Assembly (NCBI GenBank): GCA_023414875.1
Contig: JAEZMV010000002.1
Coordinates: 197,248-261,247 of the forward strand
Length of the DNA stretch: 64,000 nt
Source of the DNA: Bacillota bacterium
GTDB taxonomy: Bacteria > Bacillota > Clostridia > Lachnospirales > Lachnospiraceae
Reading direction: 5' to 3'
In this document: positions 8,709 through 17,851 of the stretch, piece after piece
Position numbering within the stretch: position 1 is the first letter of the stretch
How the letters are laid out: every line of letters starts with the position of its first letter
Translations under genes and position numbers: made by a program
Notes under the pieces: model-generated
Seen by the model: the letters and a program-made list of their open reading frames with translations, nothing else
The model's database searches: none
Told to the model about the DNA's origin: nothing

Positions 8709-10604
8709 TTAACTTTGAATAAATTGATATTTGATATTAGCAAAGGCTATCTCATCACCAAACATAATATTCTTCTTTTGATAGGTTTGCAGCGCTTCCT
8801 GGTTTACATAGGTTCCATTTGTAGAATTCAGGTCTGTGATAAAAAACTGATCCTCTTCCCTGGTAATCTTGGCATGATACCGACTAACCACATCTTTCTC
8901 AAGGCAATAATCAACGTTTCTCTTTAATTTACCGATAAAGAAGGGAAAATTAATAATTATAATCGAAGGATAATTAACCTCGTCAACCGATTTTAGTATG
9001 AAGGAAGGCTCACTATCAGGTGTAGCATTTAATATACAGGTAGGGTTAATCTCCCCCATATCATCCTCTATAGATGCATAGGATGATTTATCTGAATCAG
9101 CTTTTAATTGGTAACTATTGATTCCCTTATATAAATCCGTGTTTGAATTTTGGCTATTGAGCTCATTATATAAATTCGTGTTTGAATTGCGACTATTGAA
9201 CTCATTATATAAATCCGTATTTGATAGATTCTCATGGTAGATTTCTTTTATGTTCGGGCCAGATTGGCTCAAGGCTTCATCCCTTTTATTAGCCTCATTC
9301 GTTTTTTTCAACTTTGTGTTTTTTTCTATTCTACCTGATCTGTAAAAGTCCTGCCTCGGATCAATATACTCATGTTTCGGTACAATCTTTGTTATTCTAT
9401 GCTTTTTATCCCAAAGGGTTTTTAAAAGATATGCCTCTACACAAGTGATAATTAGAAGTAGAGCAAAAAGCTTGCTGATATCAATTCTATTACCGAATGT
9501 GTTATAAAGAATTTTACTGGAGACCATAAGAATTATAATGATAACTCCTCCCAGAATACATAATCCTGTATATAGGTATGTTTTAATTGGGTAACAGGGT
9601 ACTTCTGTTTCCCCTTCCAGCTTTTCCATCATAACCGGTATTCCTACCCCTTGATTTAAATTTCTACTGCCTTTTCTCTCAGAAGCCAAATTTTTCTCTT
9701 CCTGCTTATGATTTAAAATAATTCCTTTTAAACCAACTCCTTTTTGTATCAACTTATTACTCTTTAAATCTTCCATAAACAGTTTATTTTTTCCTTTCCA
9801 ATCTTCCTTTTTATATTTAGTATTATCATGTAATGGATTTTGGCTTGCATTACCATACATATATAGCTCACCATTTTGTATCTTACCGTTTTGATGTTCC
9901 TTAAATTGACGTTCTTCAGGCTGTATTTCTTTATACTGTATATCCCTATTATGCTTTACCGTGGGTTTATAGAACATATCGCCTTGGTTCTGAGTTTCAG
10001 ATGGCTCCCCCTTCAGAGATGAATTTTCGATACCGGCTGTATTGTTACTTTCCAGAACCTCTATCAGATGCTCAAAGGTAAAACCCTCCTCTCGGCTGAC
10101 TGCATATAAGCGGTATACCATAACGACTGCTTCTTTATCCTTATAATCAACCTTGTTCATAAGGTATTCAATTAGGGTACACATCTGTTCTTTAATACTT
10201 TTTCCATATCCACAATAATATATCAGGTATGGTTGTTTCGTTACAACATCCATATAAATATACTCCGGAGATAAAACAAAATCATCCTCCGACATCAGAT
10301 ACTCATAAGCCAACTCTATTGTACTCAAAATTTTGGAGCAAATCAGCTTAACTATTTCATAGGTTAAGTTAGATCTATCTAATAGATTTACCATTGACTG
10401 CTTTGCCGAAATATCACAATATAACAATGCTTTATTATTCATATACCTTAAATCAACCGGGAGCATACCTTCTAGCTTCTGATGTTCTAATACTTTAAGG
10501 CAGTATGGTTCAAGCTTTTGTTGATTCATTTCGGTAATTATCATATAATTATGTCTTAAATCCTTCTTGTACTCCACTTCCATACGATTTACCTTGCCTT
10601 TCAT
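8709..10604 (-). CDS. DUF6382/FHA domain membrane protein at the end of the Tad operon
   Basis: This 631-aa protein has an N-terminal region (about 1-190) resembling DUF6382 and a long Asn/Lys-rich linker. Two membrane helices follow (about 345-370 and 378-395), then a second linker with three copies of an N-S-N-T-x-L-Y-x-x-x-N-S type repeat. The C-terminal FHA domain carries SRYHAKI and LNSTNGTYVN, the phosphothreonine-binding core. FHA proteins read Thr phosphorylation, so this could link a Ser/Thr kinase to pilus activity (inference). A second possible start is the ATG at 10583. It follows tadE on the same strand. Confidence 0.8.
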   Translation of the reverse strand: MKGKVNRMEVEYKKDLRHNYMIITEMNQQKLEPYCLKVLEHQKLEGMLPVDLRYMNNKALLYCDISAKQSMVNLLDRSNLTYEIVKLICSKILSTIELAYEYLMSEDDFVLSPEYIYMDVVTKQPYLIYYCGYGKSIKEQMCTLIEYLMNKVDYKDKEAVVMVYRLYAVSREEGFTFEHLIEVLESNNTAGIENSSLKGEPSETQNQGDMFYKPTVKHNRDIQYKEIQPEERQFKEHQNGKIQNGELYMYGNASQNPLHDNTKYKKEDWKGKNKLFMEDLKSNKLIQKGVGLKGIILNHKQEEKNLASERKGSRNLNQGVGIPVMMEKLEGETEVPCYPIKTYLYTGLCILGGVIIIILMVSSKILYNTFGNRIDISKLFALLLIITCVEAYLLKTLWDKKHRITKIVPKHEYIDPRQDFYRSGRIEKNTKLKKTNEANKRDEALSQSGPNIKEIYHENLSNTDLYNEFNSRNSNTNLYNELNSQNSNTDLYKGINSYQLKADSDKSSYASIEDDMGEINPTCILNATPDSEPSFILKSVDEVNYPSIIIINFPFFIGKLKRNVDYCLEKDVVSRYHAKITREEDQFFITDLNSTNGTYVNQEALQTYQKKNIMFGDEIAFANIKYQFIQS

Positions 10605-10682
10605 TAATGCCTACACATTTTGAGCTGCAGACACAAAGTTGCGCTTCTATTTTTTTACTATTTTGTAATCCGGTTCTAATAA

Positions 10683-11279
10683 TTATTTCGACCCAAAGAT
10701 TTTCTCAAATTTTTCTTTTAATTTATCTACGCCCTTGATACTTGACCCAGTATCCAGTATTACTTCTGTTCTCCGAATTGTTTCCGCCGGATCATGTACC
10801 GGATATTCTCCTTTAATTTTGGTGTATTTGTTTTGCATAAACAAGGACGTAAAGAAAGGTAGTGTAATATTAGTATCTATATCTACGGCTATCGTTAGCT
10901 TTGTCTTTCCCGCATCCACAGTAATAGCCTTGATCTGCGATAGGAACAAGCCCTCTGACAATTCTTTCACCAGGTATTCCTCAATTTGCTCCTTCTCATG
11001 TTCGGTAGTGCCAAATATCAGATAAAATACGCCCCTATCCTTCATTTTCTCATAAAATATGTCCCCTGATGCTATATCCGCCTCATGTTTTACACACATA
11101 CCGGCTTTATTCAGGGTTTTATCCACAATTCCCTGTACTCTGCATGTATCATGTAGATAAAAGGACAGTAAAATAAGCGCGATAATAGTAAATATAACTA
11201 TCGGCATGACGAAAGCTGCCTCAACTGTGATACTGCCTTTTGTCGTTAATTTTTTAAGTTTTAGAATACTTATTATCAT
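10683..11279 (-). CDS. tadE: TadE-like minor pilin / pseudopilin
   Basis: This 198-aa protein has the TadE signature at its N-terminus: a basic stretch, then KGSITVEAAFVMP leading into one membrane helix (about 20-45). The rest is an extracytoplasmic domain. TadE/F proteins are processed by the prepilin peptidase and take part in Flp pilus assembly. AGAAGGA precedes the ATG. The gap to the upstream peptidase gene (11280-11505) is AT-rich with no clear gene. Confidence 0.85.
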   Translation of the reverse strand: MIISILKLKKLTTKGSITVEAAFVMPIVIFTIIALILLSFYLHDTCRVQGIVDKTLNKAGMCVKHEADIASGDIFYEKMKDRGVFYLIFGTTEHEKEQIEEYLVKELSEGLFLSQIKAITVDAGKTKLTIAVDIDTNITLPFFTSLFMQNKYTKIKGEYPVHDPAETIRRTEVILDTGSSIKGVDKLKEKFEKIFGSK

Positions 11280-11505
11280 GGAATTCCTTCTCTGTTCTAT
11301 ATAATCTTTGCCTTTATATCCATTATTATCACTTGATTTCGTTCAGTTGATAACTTTCCCATTAAATTTAAATAATAAGCGTATCTGCATATTCTTCAAT
11401 CTATACAAATATTCGAAAATAATATGCAAATTTAAGATAAGTACAAAAATCTTTAAATAAATTTATAAGGTTGAAAAATACATAAATCTTCTTTTATTAA
11501 TTCTG

Positions 11506-11949
11506 TTATACTCCTGCTCTCATATTGGCTACTATAAGAAATAGATAGCTAAGTAATAAGAAAGGAACAAATGGAATACTCTTCTTTCGGTCAGCCAATC
11601 GAAAAACCAGTAAAATAATTGATAACACTGCTGCCAGAAATAACGCTAAAGCAAATAATTCAAGGTTACCCCAAAAGCCTAATCCCAAACCGGTTACACA
11701 TAGCAGCATTCCATCACCAAGCCCTATCTTACCGGAAGTCATAACACTGATCAGGATAACCATAGCTCCAATGATAAGCCCTCCAATTCTGTCCGGGATA
11801 GAAATGGTATGACAAAACGGAATACAAATACTTACGAAAAGAACTCCTGTTAGAACGATCCATAGATATATTTTTTTCTTAATTACATCCTGCACTCCGC
11901 ATAACAGCAAAACTACACCCATCACTATTTTCATTGAAATATCCGCCAT
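11506..11949 (-). CDS. Type IV prepilin peptidase, short A24A form (TadV/CpaA type)
   Basis: This 147-aa polytopic aspartyl protease lacks the methylase domain, as usual for Tad systems. The two catalytic aspartates are visible: Asp21 in GVQDVIKKKI and Asp79 in the GLGDG (GxGD) motif. It should cleave the leader peptides of the Flp pilin and TadE-like proteins at the inner membrane face. AGGAGG sits just before the ATG. It lies between the two TadE-like genes of the operon. Confidence 0.9.
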   Translation of the reverse strand: MADISMKIVMGVVLLLCGVQDVIKKKIYLWIVLTGVLFVSICIPFCHTISIPDRIGGLIIGAMVILISVMTSGKIGLGDGMLLCVTGLGLGFWGNLELFALALFLAAVLSIILLVFRLADRKKSIPFVPFLLLSYLFLIVANMRAGV

Positions 11950-12033
11950 AATACCTCCTATTAAGCACCAATGATTTACTATTGATGCTTTATTACTGCT
12001 ATGTATTCCTTTTTCTGATTGTTTTCTTATCTA

Positions 12034-12924
12034 TTAACCTCCGCACCTTTTACAGGGGGCTCTCTCACCAACCTCAGATAGCGGGATTTCCTTTACACTA
12101 CGTTTTATTTTTGAACAGTCTCTTCTGGTATGATATCTCGTTCCTTCCGAAGTAATATAGTACGTTGAAAAATCGCCTTCTTCTCCGGAACAGCAGGCCT
12201 CACATTCGTAATATTTTGATCCGTTATCATTACGTAGCTGTGAAGGTATGCCTGATACCGAGGTGACGGATAATTTGATATGTGAACAATCCTTACTCCT
12301 GTGATATACACTTCCACTCTCGGTGATGTAGACAATGGTACCCTCAGAGCCTTCTTCCTCTGTACCGTATAAAGCAGCCACCTCATAGCCTGTCCAGGCT
12401 CTAAGCTTTACCCTTTGTACAAAACTAATTTCACCAAGCTTAAATATCATGATTGGTATTTTCACCCTGTATTTTACAGCAATATCAATATTGTGATCCT
12501 CGTCAAAGATACTGGAGGAATAAAAGCTAATTCCATTAAACCCATTTTTGATACAGGACCGATTAATCCGATCTGTATTTAAATATTTCATTCCGTAAAG
12601 CTTTAGCATACTGCCACTGGTAACGGAATCAGCCAGTTCATCCGCTCCTATATCAAACTCCTGTCCAAAGATAGTCTGATCAAAATCCAGAATGTCATCA
12701 ATACTCGGAAAGTCCTTGCAAAAATAGGCTGATTTTGATAGATTTAAGCCCATCTTAGTAATCGCCGATTGTATCTGCTCCTGAACTGTAACAATTTGAA
12801 TAATATAAAGGAAAGCCAAGATAAAATATAGGAAAACAGGCATTACCAATGCGGCTTCTACTGTTAATGAGGCTTTTTGAGAGCTCGGGAGGATTCGTCT
12901 TAATGATTTTATTATGCTTAGAAT
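12034..12924 (-). CDS. TadE-like protein with two C-terminal Cys3His motifs; probable ATT start
   Basis: Read from an ATT codon at 12924-12922, the product is 296 aa. It begins with a basic segment, then SLTVEAALVMP and one membrane helix, as in TadE. That hallmark is lost if translation begins at the in-frame TTG (12849) or the ATG two codons later. AAGGAGG (12939-12933) lies 8 bases before the ATT, and no ATG, GTG or TTG is in frame between it and the upstream stop. The C-terminus holds two related units (about 198-245 and 255-296) of form YH-x4-DCS-x-IK-x(16-23)-C-x2-C, probably zinc-binding. A frameshift or sequence error is the alternative to the ATT start. Confidence 0.75.
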   Translation of the reverse strand: MLSIIKSLRRILPSSQKASLTVEAALVMPVFLYFILAFLYIIQIVTVQEQIQSAITKMGLNLSKSAYFCKDFPSIDDILDFDQTIFGQEFDIGADELADSVTSGSMLKLYGMKYLNTDRINRSCIKNGFNGISFYSSSIFDEDHNIDIAVKYRVKIPIMIFKLGEISFVQRVKLRAWTGYEVAALYGTEEEGSEGTIVYITESGSVYHRSKDCSHIKLSVTSVSGIPSQLRNDNGSKYYECEACCSGEEGDFSTYYITSEGTRYHTRRDCSKIKRSVKEIPLSEVGERAPCKRCGG

Positions 12925-12955
12925 AACGAATACCTCCTTGTAATGATTTTCTACC

Positions 12956-13107
12956 TTTAATGAACTGGGATGTCCGTTCTTCTAAAAAGATAATGAATGA
13001 TCTTCATTTCAGCAAATGATTTCTTGGAGAGAGTTATTTTTTGATTTGATAGATTTAATTAAGAATTTTTAGTTATGTTAGAAGAGCGGACATCCCAGTT
13101 CATTAAA
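12956..13107. repeat. Near-perfect 30-bp inverted repeat with 92-bp loop
   Basis: Arms 12956-12985 and 13078-13107 are complementary with a single T/C difference that still allows a G-U pair in RNA. The element is 152 bp. It lies in the Tad transcript between the DUF5702 gene and the TadE-like gene, ending 16 bases before the latter's ribosome binding site. No T-run follows either arm. It may be a small non-autonomous mobile element or an RNA processing hairpin. The rest of the 12925-13376 gap is AT-rich and holds a short tandem array but no gene. Confidence 0.9.
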
Positions 13108-13289
13108 TTATAATTATTATTTTACTCTTACTATTCTGTATTACCATCTACGTTTCGCAAGGCATGTTGCCTACTTAATACACTTTACATGTTATAATCA
13201 AATCTAATCGTTAAATTAACACCATATAGCTAAAATGATCCTATTAGCAGGTACTATTCTAAGTATTATTTAACGTATTATTCATGTTA

Positions 13290-13361
13290 CTATTCAAGTG
13301 ATTTTTCATATTGCTATTCATGTGATTTTTCATATTAATACTTAAGTGATTATGCATGTTA
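13290..13361. repeat. Three degenerate 24-bp tandem units after the DUF5702 gene
   Basis: Units 13290-13313, 13314-13337 and 13338-13361 share a core like ATTCA-GTGATTTTTCATATT. The first two differ at two positions and the third is more diverged. The array starts 15 bases beyond the DUF5702 stop codon on the coding strand. Confidence 0.75.
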
Positions 13362-13376
13362 TTATGAAATTTAGCG

Positions 13377-15971
13377 TTAGTAACAATAAGACGCCTTCAC
13401 TGAGAATAGGTATTCCTTTGCTTTACCTCCAAGAACTTTTTGTACAAAGGGCAGCTTCATAAACTTCGGCTCTATCCTAAAGTCGGCATTTGCTTGATAT
13501 CCGAAAAGGCAGTTCATTATATTAAAATTGCTATCATCATATCTTATTTTTATATTTTCCTGCATCAGATCTAAGGATCGATAAGCGATATCTTCCTTAC
13601 TTTTTATCAGCAAAAATATCCGTAGATAATCCTGATAGGATAGCGATAGTTCCTTCGAGTCCGCTATTGCTTCCGCCTTCGTCTGAAGAAAGCTCCGATT
13701 AATCATGAACAGTTCCGGTAATTCTAACACAACCTTCTTCTTAAATATCGGTACTTCCTTGCCCATCATCAGAGCACAGACATCAAGTAAAGCCTCTGCA
13801 AAGGACCAGACTAACATAATGATTGCTTGAGTTATACTGATTAGAATCGGTAATCCGGTAAATCCTACAAGAGCTGATGCTGCAAGCCTGGCTTCATCCC
13901 GCTTCGCGCTATCTCCTATTATACTTACGAAGTCTAGAATCGTTCTTAAAAACAGTATTCTTGATATTACCGAAGATATATTATCCTGATCCGAGGCCTT
14001 ACCTACCAGGAGGTATTCCTGCTCATAAGCAAGTACCGACGGTTTGCCGGAAGTCTTCTCTGCCGTATCTACTGACAGGCTGCCAGAACCCTTCTCTGTC
14101 GCATCTACTGACAGGCCGCCGGAATCTCCCTCCACAGCTTCTACCGGATACATGGAGAAATGCTCCTTCAAATACTCCTGATAAAGAAAATGTACTGCTA
14201 CCCCATTGATACCCCCGCCCAAAGCTGATAAGAAATTGCTACCTTCCCCAAAGCTTCCAAACAGAGCGCTCATATCTGTAGAGTCCCCTCCTATTGTGGC
14301 ACTTTCAAAGAAGGAGGATAGCTTAGATAAAAAATCTGTATTTTCCTGTGACAAGGCGGCAATGGCTGAGGGTAGAATATCCTGAGTAAGTTCTAAATTC
14401 GATATTTTATTTGGGTCTAAGACCAGGCTGGTGATACCTGACTTAAGAAGATTACTCGTTTCCCCAATCGGATCTTGTTTTTTATAGTTATCTAGAACCA
14501 AAGTGCTATAATCCAGAGTTAATCCGTTTATTTGATAGGTAGAAAGATGCCCTGCAGCTTTATCAAAGCTCTGTTTCGCTATCTCATATTGTTCCTCCGA
14601 AAAATCTAGTTCCCCTTGATTTAATAAAACCTCGGTCTGTGCTAAGACAGAAAGGTTATTCTCTAAAATTGCTTTCATACCGATAAAATCATAACCGGAT
14701 TTATTTTCAGAGGTGTATCGTTTCAGTTCCGACAAGTTCTCCTCTAACCCTGTAAATACATCCTCACTGATCGATTCCTTTTCTTGATATAAATACTCCT
14801 CATACTCGCTTATAAGAGGCTCTGCCTTTTCCGTATTAAGAAGAATCGTATCAATTGTAGTTAAAGCCGATTGTATCAGAGGTGATGTCTCGCTGATTAG
14901 TTCTGATAAAGTATCCTTTGCAGCATTTATGGCTGTAATCAAGGCTTCCTTTTGCTCTTTCATCTCTGTAATTGAACTGTCAATTGCCTCAATCACAGTC
15001 TGTTGACTCTCTATGTTCGCTTCTATTGCTTTTATTGCCTTTTTATCTTCTTTCGTAGGATTACTAATCGCTTTCATTGCCGCTAGTCTTAATGTTTCCT
15101 CAGATAGCTTTAATTCTGCTGCACTCTTATCCAGGAGCTGCTGCTCAATTGACTTATCAAGCTGTCCTATTGTGCTTATGCCGTTTGTTATCGTATCAAA
15201 TTCTACCTTTGGATTAACATACTTATCCTTTATAGCTTGAAATATGTTATCTTGGTTAATTCCAACTGTATCTTTCGTCACCGGTTCAAAGCAAATCTTC
15301 TTTATATAAAAATCTGCTGAGATTAAAGCTCCGTCTTTTGTAACCTCAATTCCTTTCTTACCGGTTTTCAGCCCATCGAGCAACTCCATTAATTCCAGAA
15401 TACCTTTATCAATCTCGACAAGCTCTTCCTCGACCTTTTGCTTCTTTTGATACACATAACTGACTTTCTCCGGAGCTTCCAGTAAGTTCAACTTATCCAG
15501 AAGCAGCTCTATTCCCCCACCGATTTCACGATATTTCATATATTCTACAGCCTCATTAATCAGAAGCTGTCCCTGATAATCCATCAGCATTGTTTTACTG
15601 CTTACCGATATGGAATCCATCGATATTTGGTAAATATCTGTACCTCCCGAATTATGTAAATCATTTAACCCTTTATCCGGTTGGAAGGTATATGACATAT
15701 AATCTGTAAGCTTTCCTGATATCCCTTCTTTTTGTTCAGCATCATTTACGGTACCGGTATTGTAACCAAATATATGATATTCCTCCCAAAGCGGACCATA
15801 ATACTCCGCTAGCACAGAATCCATTGCACTTGTTAAGGCTCTCTCTGCAAAAACCTTGGCTGTATTAATTCTGGCCCCCTCTATTATGGTTAATATCAGT
15901 GATAATATGAGTAGTAATACCAGACTTAAAAATACGGTAATAGATCCCTGTGTTTCTTTTCTTTTATTCAG
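13377..15971 (-). CDS. DUF5702 domain protein of the Tad operon; start unclear
   Basis: This is a large envelope protein. From the ATG at 15824 it is 815 aa, but the reading frame continues upstream through a conserved-looking membrane N-terminus (GSITVFLSLVLLLILSL, then EGARINTAKVFAERAL). That segment is typical of DUF5702, so the true start lies upstream. No ATG, GTG or TTG is in frame before the stop at 16006; CTG at 15971 (10 bases after AAGGGAG) gives 864 aa and is used here. The middle (about 130-480) is Glu/Lys-rich and likely coiled coil, and two hydrophobic stretches lie near the C-terminus. DUF5702 proteins accompany Tad loci in Clostridia, but the function is unknown. Confidence 0.75.
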   Translation of the reverse strand: MNKRKETQGSITVFLSLVLLLILSLILTIIEGARINTAKVFAERALTSAMDSVLAEYYGPLWEEYHIFGYNTGTVNDAEQKEGISGKLTDYMSYTFQPDKGLNDLHNSGGTDIYQISMDSISVSSKTMLMDYQGQLLINEAVEYMKYREIGGGIELLLDKLNLLEAPEKVSYVYQKKQKVEEELVEIDKGILELMELLDGLKTGKKGIEVTKDGALISADFYIKKICFEPVTKDTVGINQDNIFQAIKDKYVNPKVEFDTITNGISTIGQLDKSIEQQLLDKSAAELKLSEETLRLAAMKAISNPTKEDKKAIKAIEANIESQQTVIEAIDSSITEMKEQKEALITAINAAKDTLSELISETSPLIQSALTTIDTILLNTEKAEPLISEYEEYLYQEKESISEDVFTGLEENLSELKRYTSENKSGYDFIGMKAILENNLSVLAQTEVLLNQGELDFSEEQYEIAKQSFDKAAGHLSTYQINGLTLDYSTLVLDNYKKQDPIGETSNLLKSGITSLVLDPNKISNLELTQDILPSAIAALSQENTDFLSKLSSFFESATIGGDSTDMSALFGSFGEGSNFLSALGGGINGVAVHFLYQEYLKEHFSMYPVEAVEGDSGGLSVDATEKGSGSLSVDTAEKTSGKPSVLAYEQEYLLVGKASDQDNISSVISRILFLRTILDFVSIIGDSAKRDEARLAASALVGFTGLPILISITQAIIMLVWSFAEALLDVCALMMGKEVPIFKKKVVLELPELFMINRSFLQTKAEAIADSKELSLSYQDYLRIFLLIKSKEDIAYRSLDLMQENIKIRYDDSNFNIMNCLFGYQANADFRIEPKFMKLPFVQKVLGGKAKEYLFSVKASYCY

Positions 15972-16005
15972 TCTTAATCTACTCCCTTCAATGGCCTTAA
16001 CTGCA

Positions 16006-16200
16006 TTATTTAATTACAATCTCCTCGTTAATATCTCCGGCATTTCCATTAATTGAGTCAAATGCCGTCTGTATGATGTCTGAGATTTGATTACGAAATA
16101 TTAAGACCAAGCCTATTATGATTACGAGTATTAAGATAATTTCAATTACTCCAATACCCTCTAGTTGCGCTGATGACGCCTTATAATAATATCTTTTCAT
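16006..16200 (-). CDS. flp: Flp family type IVb pilin
   Basis: This 64-aa prepilin has a short basic leader, then GIGVIEIILILVIIIGLVLIF, the Flp1-like hydrophobic core with the usual Glu shortly after the Gly. It is the probable main pilus subunit, processed at the Gly by the operon's A24 peptidase. I chose the ATG at 16200, which has AAGGAAGAG directly before it. An ATG seven codons upstream has no such site. Between it and tadC are about 130 bases of leader, which may allow higher pilin expression. Confidence 0.88.
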   Translation of the reverse strand: MKRYYYKASSAQLEGIGVIEIILILVIIIGLVLIFRNQISDIIQTAFDSINGNAGDINEEIVIK

Positions 16201-16331
16201 CTCTTCCTTTATGTGCTTCATATACTTTTATCTGCTTAACTACTTGCAGAAGCTCCTTTCCTCTTTATAAAGCTAATAGCCATATCAATATCATTTATTG
16301 CTCGATAACTTAAGAAACAGCAACAACCTCT

Positions 16332-17840
16332 CTATATTCTAAAAGACCAAAATGCCGGTATCATAATCATAAGAAAGACTATGATCAGCATAAGCATCAT
16401 GGGCACTAAGAGCTTGGTACCGGCTTCCTCACCAAGTCTTTTTGCAATCTCTTTTCTGTCTTCAAATGCTTCAATTGCTTCCTTCATTAATAACTCTGTG
16501 AATCCTTTGTTTCCTTTTTTTAGGTTTTGAGAAATTAAGGAGCCAAACTTAATGTATGATATTAATCCTATCCTTCTCCCGTATTGTTCATATGCCAGGT
16601 TTTCAGGCAGCCCCAATTTTAATTCGTGAGAGGTCGTAAGAATTTCTTCATATGCGTAACGTTTTTTATTATGTTTTTGTTGTGTTTTAGCCTTATAATC
16701 CTCCCCGATTTTATTCCATGCCTGTTTTACTGTCATACCTGCATTCACAAGTAGGGTGAACTTATTAATAATCTCAGGATAATCTAATAACATCTGCTCT
16801 TTTCTTAGCTTCATCTGTTTTTCCAAATCCTTATCCCCAAAGATCCAGATAACAATCGCCAGAATTACCCCGATTAGCAATAACATTGGGCCATTGTTCT
16901 CTTTTTTTCTCTCCCATTTCAGATGATACTGCTCCAGGGTATCGGGTAATTCCAGGTAAGCTTCTTCTTCTGATTCCTTTGCAGACTCGTTAATCTCTTC
17001 TACTAGCCTTTGGCGTAAAGCCTCCATATCGCTATATTCTTTCGGCATAATCTTAAATGACATCATATATTCTTCCTGCTGTTCACGGTAATTTAATATT
17101 GCGGTAACTGAAGTCCTTACTCCCTCCTTCTGTATATCTTCATTTAATATTGTGCCGTCTGATTGAATTAAACTATAATTCTTAGGGTGCCAGTCAACCG
17201 TTATGCTGGTTCCTGGTATCGTATTGCAAAAAACCAGATTCTCACTTACATACTCTGAGGATGCATTCTCACCTAATACCTTAGTCTTTAGGAATTCGGT
17301 TGCTTCCTTCATTATTTTTGTAAGCTCCTCTTGACTATAGGATCGTTCCTCTACTTTCAGCCTTACTTCTTGGGTTGACGAATTTACACCGCCCTCTGTA
17401 GCATCCTTATTTCCCTCCTTCTCCACGACTACATTTAGCTTAACTTCCTTATCTCCCTCCCCAAAGTCAGGGCGCAGGATGTATTTTCCCTCCTTAAGAA
17501 GTGAGCTACTGTTATTATTTAATTGTCCAAGTAAGGAAAGCAAATTAAAGAGTATAAGAACAGTTATCATCAGTGATATCCTGCTGCACCAAAAAAGCTT
17601 TTGTAAAAGCTCGGGCTTGTTCGTAACATAAAGTGCTTTTATGGAATCCGTAATCTGATTTTTTCGATGCAGTATTTTTTCAAGACCGGTTTTCGACAGA
17701 AGTAATTCTGAAAGAGGGTAAAGATAATATAATTTATGCTCCTTTTTATCAATATCCTTAATCCAATCCGGCTTTCTTTTTGCACTGATAAGCATTCCAA
17801 TGATAAAAATGAGAAGTATTACGATATTAACAATTAACAT
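16332..17840 (-). CDS. tadC: TadC-like pilus platform protein with large extracytoplasmic insert
   Basis: This 502-aa membrane protein has a TadC/GspF-like C-terminal domain (about 350-480, EQMLLDYPEIINKFTLLVNAGMTVKQAW) and a terminal membrane helix. Upstream are membrane helices near residues 3-20, 95-115 and 325-345. Between the last two is an insert of about 200 residues predicted outside the membrane. Usual TadC proteins are about 300 aa, so the insert is unusual in Proteobacteria but fits gram-positive Tad loci. TAAGGAGG precedes the ATG, and the tadB stop is 11 bases upstream. Confidence 0.85.
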   Translation of the reverse strand: MLIVNIVILLIFIIGMLISAKRKPDWIKDIDKKEHKLYYLYPLSELLLSKTGLEKILHRKNQITDSIKALYVTNKPELLQKLFWCSRISLMITVLILFNLLSLLGQLNNNSSSLLKEGKYILRPDFGEGDKEVKLNVVVEKEGNKDATEGGVNSSTQEVRLKVEERSYSQEELTKIMKEATEFLKTKVLGENASSEYVSENLVFCNTIPGTSITVDWHPKNYSLIQSDGTILNEDIQKEGVRTSVTAILNYREQQEEYMMSFKIMPKEYSDMEALRQRLVEEINESAKESEEEAYLELPDTLEQYHLKWERKKENNGPMLLLIGVILAIVIWIFGDKDLEKQMKLRKEQMLLDYPEIINKFTLLVNAGMTVKQAWNKIGEDYKAKTQQKHNKKRYAYEEILTTSHELKLGLPENLAYEQYGRRIGLISYIKFGSLISQNLKKGNKGFTELLMKEAIEAFEDRKEIAKRLGEEAGTKLLVPMMLMLIIVFLMIMIPAFWSFRI

Positions 17841-17851
17841 AGCAAACCTCC

